This document shows, piece after piece, positions 6,113 through 10,426 of a DNA stretch of 10,426 nucleotides (its first letter is position 1; each line of letters begins with the position of its first letter). A program made the translations under genes and the position numbers. The stretch is from contig JADFUQ010000417.1 of NCBI GenBank assembly GCA_015222065.1, positions 1 to 10,426 of the forward strand, read 5' to 3'. A model generated the notes under the pieces. It had not been told where the DNA came from. It worked only from the letters and a program-made list of their open reading frames with translations, and made no database searches. Source of the stretch: Bacteroidota bacterium. Its GTDB lineage: Bacteria; Bacteroidota; Bacteroidia; Bacteroidales; VadinHA17.

Positions 6113-8044
6113 CTATTCTTCAATAGTTTCCTGGTAAACTTTCTTAATAAATATTTCTTCAGGATATCCCATATTTATTATTTCCGTTCTATGTTGTTCA
6201 GCTTCTTCAATAGTTTTTAGTCTTCCTGTAGTATAACGATAAAACAGGTCTTTTCCGTAAAGAACTTTCACATTATCAATTCCAATAAAAAAAGAAATAT
6301 CAACAGGGTTATAAAGTGCCATAAGTTGTACGGTATAGTATAGAATCTCTCTGTTTGCTTCATCAATTTCATTAACATCTTTTGTTTCAACATCTGTAAT
6401 GAGTAATGAAGAGTCAATTGATTCGATTACAGTTACTTTTGAGAAATCCACGATAGGTACATGTTTCTTTTTAACATATGTGCTATCAGGTTCCAGTCTG
6501 ACATCAATATTTATTATAGATTCAGGACTATCCTCATCAAGGAAAAGTTTTTTTGTTTGTTTGGAATATCCTATCCCTTCATAAATAAGTTCATAATCTC
6601 CCGTACTGGTGACAAAATTGTAAAGACCGGTAGATTTATTCGGGTAACTTACGTCAATAGTATCGTTACTGACGGTATCAATAAGACTGATTGGGAAATC
6701 CTCATTAAACAAAAATGTAGAATCCGGTACACTTATTATTCCTCTAATCTCAAAAACAAGTTCAATTTTTTTCGAGAAGAGATTTATTTTGAATATTTCT
6801 TTTTCTTTATAACCTGTAAGCATTGAATAATAAGCAGTTGTTCCATCTTCAAGGGGCTGGAAGAATAGGTCATCATCGGTGGTATTAATTGGATAACCTA
6901 TATTTTCAGGTTTTTGCCAGGCGTCATTCTTCTTTTTTGCCTTAAATATATCGTATCCTCCTATGGTGTAATGGCCTTCGGAGCTGAAAAACAGGATAGA
7001 ATCATTATTAGTTAGGAAAGGAGTGTCTTCATTGAAAGGCGTATTTATTGAAGTCCCAAGATTTTTAGCCGGGCCCCATGTTCCATCAGATTGTAATTCA
7101 GATCGATATATATCCAATCCTCCTTCACCTTCCTCCCGGTTACTGGTAAAGAATAATGTATTACCATCTTTACTGACAATTGCATGTGATTCGTAATATT
7201 TTGTATTGATGTTATTGTTAAGCTTCATTATCTTGTTCCAGGTACCATCGGAATAATTACTTACATAAATATTTCCAACAAAGTCATCCATTTTGTAGAT
7301 GAATAATTGTGTCCCATCATAATTCAGAGAGGAAGATGAGATATCTCTTTGGTTTGAGAGTTGACTGGTTATTTCGGTTGGAGGGCTCCACTTACCACTG
7401 ACTTTTTGTGACATATAAATAGAATTTTCTTCTCCCATGTCACATGTATAAACCATAGTATTTCCATCTCCTGAAACAGCCGGTCTGTGATTAATAGCAA
7501 CAATATTTATTTTTTCCCCAAGGGTTTTCTTAGTAAAATCCAGTGAGGTTTCCATTAGTTTTTTTGCATTCTTACATGCCATTATTTCCTGATCAATAAA
7601 ATCGGAGTTAATCATTCTATTTTCCCCTGATAACAGTTCCTTGAATTTTGCATATGTTAAAATGGCCTTATCAAGATTGTTACTTATCCGGTATGCATTA
7701 CCAAGAGAAAAATAGACATCCAATGGTGCTCTTTTTTCATTGAATCGTGTTACTTTGGCTCCATATTCAGCATTTGCTGTAGCACTTTGAAGAAAGGGAA
7801 TGGCTTTTGTCTTTTCATGAGGGATATGGAGATAACAATTACCTATCTTGTATTGAATATTGGCATTTTCAGGCATCATCTGGTTTAAAACCATATATAT
7901 TTCATTTGCCTTTTCATATTCATTATATAAATAGTGAGATTCAGCTTCAATAAAGAAATTTCTCATCTGGGATTTATCCTGGGCAAGTGACACGGATATG
8001 CTAAGCCAGACGAAAATAGCAAATAAGTACAATATTTTTCTCAT
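6113..8044 (-). CDS. PorE-like envelope protein: TPR + PD40 propeller + regulatory-like domain + SPOR (copy A)
   Basis: The 643-residue protein starts with a signal peptide (residues 1-21, cut before Gln22 in SLAQ), with no lipobox. Helical TPR-like repeats cover about 30-165. A beta-propeller of PD40/WD40-like blades covers about 185-425, best seen as SKDGNTLFFTSNR with GEGGLDIY (291-313) and LFFSSEGHYTIGGYDIF (351-367). A carboxypeptidase-regulatory-like beta domain spans about 428-520. After a linker, a SPOR-like domain occupies about 569-636 (YYTVQLMALYNP, FYRYTTG, MGYPEEIFI). The order matches PorE of type IX secretion except that PorE ends in an OmpA-like domain. Both SPOR and OmpA-like domains bind peptidoglycan, so a periplasmic or outer-membrane-linked anchor role is inferred. 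It is the last of three tandem paralogues, 88 bases after copy B, with its own -7 box and a palindromic operator-like site. Confidence 0.85.
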   Translation of the reverse strand: MRKILYLFAIFVWLSISVSLAQDKSQMRNFFIEAESHYLYNEYEKANEIYMVLNQMMPENANIQYKIGNCYLHIPHEKTKAIPFLQSATANAEYGAKVTRFNEKRAPLDVYFSLGNAYRISNNLDKAILTYAKFKELLSGENRMINSDFIDQEIMACKNAKKLMETSLDFTKKTLGEKINIVAINHRPAVSGDGNTMVYTCDMGEENSIYMSQKVSGKWSPPTEITSQLSNQRDISSSSLNYDGTQLFIYKMDDFVGNIYVSNYSDGTWNKIMKLNNNINTKYYESHAIVSKDGNTLFFTSNREEGEGGLDIYRSELQSDGTWGPAKNLGTSINTPFNEDTPFLTNNDSILFFSSEGHYTIGGYDIFKAKKKNDAWQKPENIGYPINTTDDDLFFQPLEDGTTAYYSMLTGYKEKEIFKINLFSKKIELVFEIRGIISVPDSTFLFNEDFPISLIDTVSNDTIDVSYPNKSTGLYNFVTSTGDYELIYEGIGYSKQTKKLFLDEDSPESIINIDVRLEPDSTYVKKKHVPIVDFSKVTVIESIDSSLLITDVETKDVNEIDEANREILYYTVQLMALYNPVDISFFIGIDNVKVLYGKDLFYRYTTGRLKTIEEAEQHRTEIINMGYPEEIFIKKVYQETIEE

Positions 8045-8066
8045 ACCTGAATAATCTAAATATAAG

Positions 8067-8099
8067 CAAATATATTGTTTTAAAACAATTGTTTTAAAA
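8067..8099 (-). promoter_or_regulatory. -7 box with overlapping palindromes upstream of copy A
   Basis: On the minus strand TATATTTG (8074-8067) fits the TAnnTTTG box; transcription would begin near 8060, about 16 bases before the ATG at 8044. Directly upstream lie two overlapping perfect palindromes, 8074-8089 (16 bases) and 8078-8099 (22 bases). They are built from ATTGTTTTAAAA repeated with a period of 14 bases. They occupy the spacer and the place where a -33 box would be, and no TTTG box is found at the normal distance, so an operator or activator site is likely. Confidence 0.5.
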
Positions 8100-8132
8100 T
8101 GGTTTCTCTAAACTTTGAAATACTTTTAAGGA

Positions 8133-9605
8133 CTATTCTTCATATTTAAAGTAATAATTTCCTGATTCGGTCTTATAAGTGAACTTGCCTTCTGCTTTGT
8201 TAAAGTATATTGTAGCGATAATTTTGTTTGTTAATTTATCTATAATTCTGATATTGAAATTCTTATCTATTTTTAATATTTTGCCATTCATGTCAACAGG
8301 TCCGGAAAACTCACTATCGGTTTTATCTTCATCAGATATGATTATTATCCTGTACACATCTTTATTACCAAGCCCCTCACGGTTGATTTTTGATATATAA
8401 CCAATGTGTCCATTTCCTACAGGATTGTAAAAAATATTATCACTTGTTGTGTTTACCGGATATCCGATATTTGTCGGATTATCCCATTTACCATCTTCTT
8501 TCAATCCTGAGTGAAATATGTCGAAGCCTCCCATGTTATAATGTCCCTCCGAACTAAAATAGAGTGTTTTTCCGTCGGCAGAAAGGAAAGGAGTTTCTTC
8601 ATTATAAATGGTATTTATTTTGGGACCAAGGTTTTCAGCGGGCCCCCATTGTCCGTTTTTCATTTTCTTTGAACTATATATATCCAGTTCCCCTTCCCCA
8701 CCTTTCCTGTTACTGGTAAAATACATAGAATACCCATCAGAAGAAACAGAGGCATGAGTTTCAGCATGGTTTGAGTTTATATTTTCACCCAGCGGTTCCA
8801 TATTTGTCCACCATCCGTCTTTAAACTTGCTTATATATATATCCCGGTTGTTATTACTGCCTTTTACAAGGAACAGCTCTTTTCCATCGTAAGAAAGACA
8901 TGTTGGGACAACATCACCATCCGAACCGACCTGCGGTGTAATATTTTCAGGATCAGTCCATTGTCCGTTAATTTTTTTCGATTGGTATATAGCGTTATAA
9001 AACTTCAAATCTGTCATGAATACAATAGTATTTTCATCCTGTGATATGACAGGATTATAATTGGCTGAAGAATTATTAATTGGCTCTCCAAGGTTTGTTT
9101 CTTTAATCTTGATAGGAATGTCCTGAATGATCTTTGCTTTTTCGCATGAACTTATTTCATTATCAACCAGGTTCAGGTTATAATTATCTTCAAAATCAGG
9201 CATATTTCTAAAGGTGTTATAAGCCTCCAGTGCTTTATCCAGTTGATTATTAATTCTGTAAACTTTGCCCAGATAGAAAAAAGAGTGCCATGGAGCTTGC
9301 TTTTCCTTTATGGATTTGCTTTTATATTTCAGGGTGGTGTTTTGTGAAGCCTCTTTAAGATAGGGAATTCCCTTGTATTCTTCACCCGTTATATTCAGGT
9401 AACATAATCCTATTCTGTATTTTATATTATCATTCATAAGATTTGTGCCCTCAAGCTGAAGAAAATTGAATAAGGCTTCGGAATAGTCTTCAATCTGGAA
9501 AAAGAAATAACCATCATCGAGATATTCTTCCGGTGTATTTTCCATCTGTGAATATCCGGGGAAGCAAATGATAGCTATCAGGAGCATAAAAACCAAACGT
9601 TTCAT
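8133..9605 (-). CDS. TPR + PD40 propeller envelope protein lacking the SPOR domain (copy B)
   Basis: The 490-residue protein has a signal peptide (residues 1-19, probable cut before Gln20 in PGYSQ), TPR-like helices at about 25-160 and PD40 blades at about 180-425. The blades show SSDGYSMYFTSNRKGGEGELDIY (as 288-300 and 301-310) and SADGKTLYFSSEGHYNMGGFDIF (342-363 in two parts). It aligns with copy A along its whole length, but ends with GNYYFKYEE in the middle of the carboxypeptidase-regulatory-like domain, where copy A continues for about 155 more residues. No remnant of the missing part is seen in the 88 bases after the TAG at 8133. It may be a naturally shorter, unanchored paralogue or an old truncation. 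It lies between the SPOR-bearing copies A and C. Confidence 0.83.
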   Translation of the reverse strand: MKRLVFMLLIAIICFPGYSQMENTPEEYLDDGYFFFQIEDYSEALFNFLQLEGTNLMNDNIKYRIGLCYLNITGEEYKGIPYLKEASQNTTLKYKSKSIKEKQAPWHSFFYLGKVYRINNQLDKALEAYNTFRNMPDFEDNYNLNLVDNEISSCEKAKIIQDIPIKIKETNLGEPINNSSANYNPVISQDENTIVFMTDLKFYNAIYQSKKINGQWTDPENITPQVGSDGDVVPTCLSYDGKELFLVKGSNNNRDIYISKFKDGWWTNMEPLGENINSNHAETHASVSSDGYSMYFTSNRKGGEGELDIYSSKKMKNGQWGPAENLGPKINTIYNEETPFLSADGKTLYFSSEGHYNMGGFDIFHSGLKEDGKWDNPTNIGYPVNTTSDNIFYNPVGNGHIGYISKINREGLGNKDVYRIIIISDEDKTDSEFSGPVDMNGKILKIDKNFNIRIIDKLTNKIIATIYFNKAEGKFTYKTESGNYYFKYEE

Positions 9606-9645
9606 TGGTTTATTATTTATGATTACCTTTTTTATTCAATTATAT

Positions 9646-9653
9646 CAAAATTA
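9646..9653 (-). promoter_or_regulatory. Possible -7 box for copy B
   Basis: TAATTTTG on the minus strand fits TAnnTTTG and lies 41 bases upstream of the ATG at 9605. No TTG or TTTG is found at 17-23 bases before it, so the promoter is only half supported. Confidence 0.35.
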
Positions 9654-9733
9654 AGAAATTGATTGGAAAAACAGAATAAAGCAAGAAGTATTTACTAAAA
9701 AAACAAGAAATTGAACAGAAAAAGTCTTTGTTA

Positions 9734-9773
9734 TTTAATATATCCTCTGATTTCAAGTTTAATATCCTGATTT
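9734..9773. repeat. Degenerate direct repeat downstream of copy C
   Basis: TTTAATATATCCTCTGATTT (9734-9753) is followed by TTTAATATCCTGATTT (9758-9773), the same sequence with two 2-base losses. The second copy also carries TATCCT (9763-9768), pairing with AGGATA (9780-9785). There is no following T-run on the minus strand, so this is not a good terminator. Confidence 0.4.
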
Positions 9774-9803
9774 TCTGTAAGGATACGGAATAGCTCATCT
9801 TAC

Positions 9804-10426
9804 CTACTTCTTATTTCCTCCTTCTATCTTCTTTAACAGTTTCCTGGTAACCTTTCTAATAAATATATCATCAGCATATCCCATATTCAGTATTTGCTTT
9901 CTAAGTTGTTTAGCTTCTTTATAAGTTTTTATTATCCCTGTAGTATAACGATAAAACAGGTCTTTTCCGAAAGCAACTTTCACATCATCAATTCCTGTAA
10001 AATAGGAAACATCAACAGGGTTATAAAGTGCCATGAGTTGCACGGTATAGTATGGAAACTCTCTGTCATCTTTATCTGTCTTGTAAGTTTCTTCTTTTTT
10101 CACGGGCTTAAGTTCGGCCTTTATATTTATTTCGCCTGTGGAATAATCAGTGGGTATTATAAATTCAGTTTTGCTATCAGAGTATCCGTTGACAGAAGTA
10201 ATTACTTCGTATTTTCCGGGCTTCGAAATGGAATAAACAAATTTGCCGGAGGGTAGTTCAGCCTCAGAAGATGCAACTTTTTTGGAAGTTGCCGACTCGA
10301 GTATATCAATATTTATTTCTCCATTAGTTTCAGTAGTAAATTTGGGGGCAATAATCATACCTTTGATTTTTACCTTCCTTGGATTATTGTCAGAATAGAT
10401 ATCCAGATAGTAAATATCTTTGTCAC
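9804..10426 (-). CDS. C-terminal part of a third PD40/SPOR envelope protein (copy C, runs off the right edge)
   Basis: The frame is open to base 10426, 22 codons above the ATG at 10358. That extra stretch (DKDIYYLDIYSDNNPRK and following) matches the end of the propeller in copies A and B (KDVYRI, KEIFKI), so the ATG at 10358 is internal and the gene starts outside the window. What remains is the last propeller strand, a carboxypeptidase-regulatory-like beta domain (about 75 residues), a short Lys/Glu/Asp linker and a SPOR-like domain (YYTVQLMALYNP, GKDLFYRYTTG, NMGYADDIFI). The tail after the SPOR domain, TRKLLKKIEGGNKK, is basic and differs from copy A because of a one-base shift. Most upstream of three tandem paralogues; 198 bases separate it from copy B. 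Domain content of the missing N-terminus is inferred from the paralogues. Confidence 0.85.
   Translation of the reverse strand, partial: DKDIYYLDIYSDNNPRKVKIKGMIIAPKFTTETNGEINIDILESATSKKVASSEAELPSGKFVYSISKPGKYEVITSVNGYSDSKTEFIIPTDYSTGEINIKAELKPVKKEETYKTDKDDREFPYYTVQLMALYNPVDVSYFTGIDDVKVAFGKDLFYRYTTGIIKTYKEAKQLRKQILNMGYADDIFIRKVTRKLLKKIEGGNKK

Noticed and set aside
5957..6220. Plus-strand open frame of 87 codons starting beside the acetyltransferase gene
   Set aside because: It is translated from the TACTCCT repeat tract and the antisense of copy A; it has no family features.
9763..9785. Inverted repeat TATCCT/AGGATA as a terminator for copy C
   Set aside because: Six-base stem with an 11-base loop and no following U-run on the minus strand.
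9894..10256. Plus-strand open frame of 120 codons rich in Phe/Ile/Ser
   Set aside because: It is the antisense of the SPOR and regulatory-like domains of copy C and has the hydrophobic bias usual for antisense frames.

Overview
The window looks like chromosomal DNA of a member of the Bacteroidota, probably a Bacteroidales-like or environmental lineage. The reasons are: AT-rich DNA with no clear Shine-Dalgarno sequences; promoter elements of the Bacteroidota type (TTTG or TTG, a spacer of about 20, then TAnnTTTG); a short AMP nucleosidase of the Bacteroidota form next to holA; signal peptides with Gln at the likely +1 position; and TPR/PD40 envelope proteins typical of that phylum. The placement rests on recall of these families, not on a search.

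Layout. (a) At the left edge, on the minus strand, lies the N-terminal two thirds or so of a Wza-like polysaccharide export lipoprotein, with a good promoter at 681-712. (b) A 551-base gene-free stretch (618-1168) holds low-complexity GTAAG and CGTAAC repeats and then a GC-richer, hairpin-dense block (936-1080) that looks like a decayed interspersed element. (c) yqgE/algH is on the plus strand at 1169-1759. (d) A minus-strand series, amn > holA > rhomboid protease > gmhB-like phosphatase (4879 down to 1827), could be one transcript. (e) Divergent from amn is a small stand-alone PD-(D/E)XK nuclease-like protein (4959-5408), followed tail to tail, two bases away, by a GNAT acetyltransferase (5411-5956, minus). 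(f) The right 4.3 kb is a tandem minus-strand family of secreted or periplasmic TPR + PD40-propeller proteins: a partial copy C at the right edge, then B (9605-8133), then A (8044-6113). A and C end in a SPOR-like domain; B stops before it.

How the genes may work together. The left part is a mixture of housekeeping genes (AMP salvage, clamp-loader delta subunit) and envelope genes (polysaccharide export, heptose phosphatase, rhomboid). The right part is the most unusual. Its architecture resembles PorE of the type IX secretion system (TPR, WD40-like propeller, carboxypeptidase-regulatory-like domain, OmpA-like peptidoglycan-binding domain), but here a SPOR-like domain takes the place of OmpA. 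This suggests a peptidoglycan-anchored envelope complex whose paralogues differ in whether they carry the anchor. The two SPOR modules are almost identical at DNA level in stretches, and their tails differ by a one-base frameshift, pointing to recent duplication or gene conversion. An overlapping pair of perfect palindromes sits on the promoter of gene A.

Short degenerate repeats (GTAAG, TACTCCT, CTACTCAA, TGGAA types) fill or flank most of the gaps between genes. No rRNA, tRNA, CRISPR array, transposase or complete insertion sequence was recognised.
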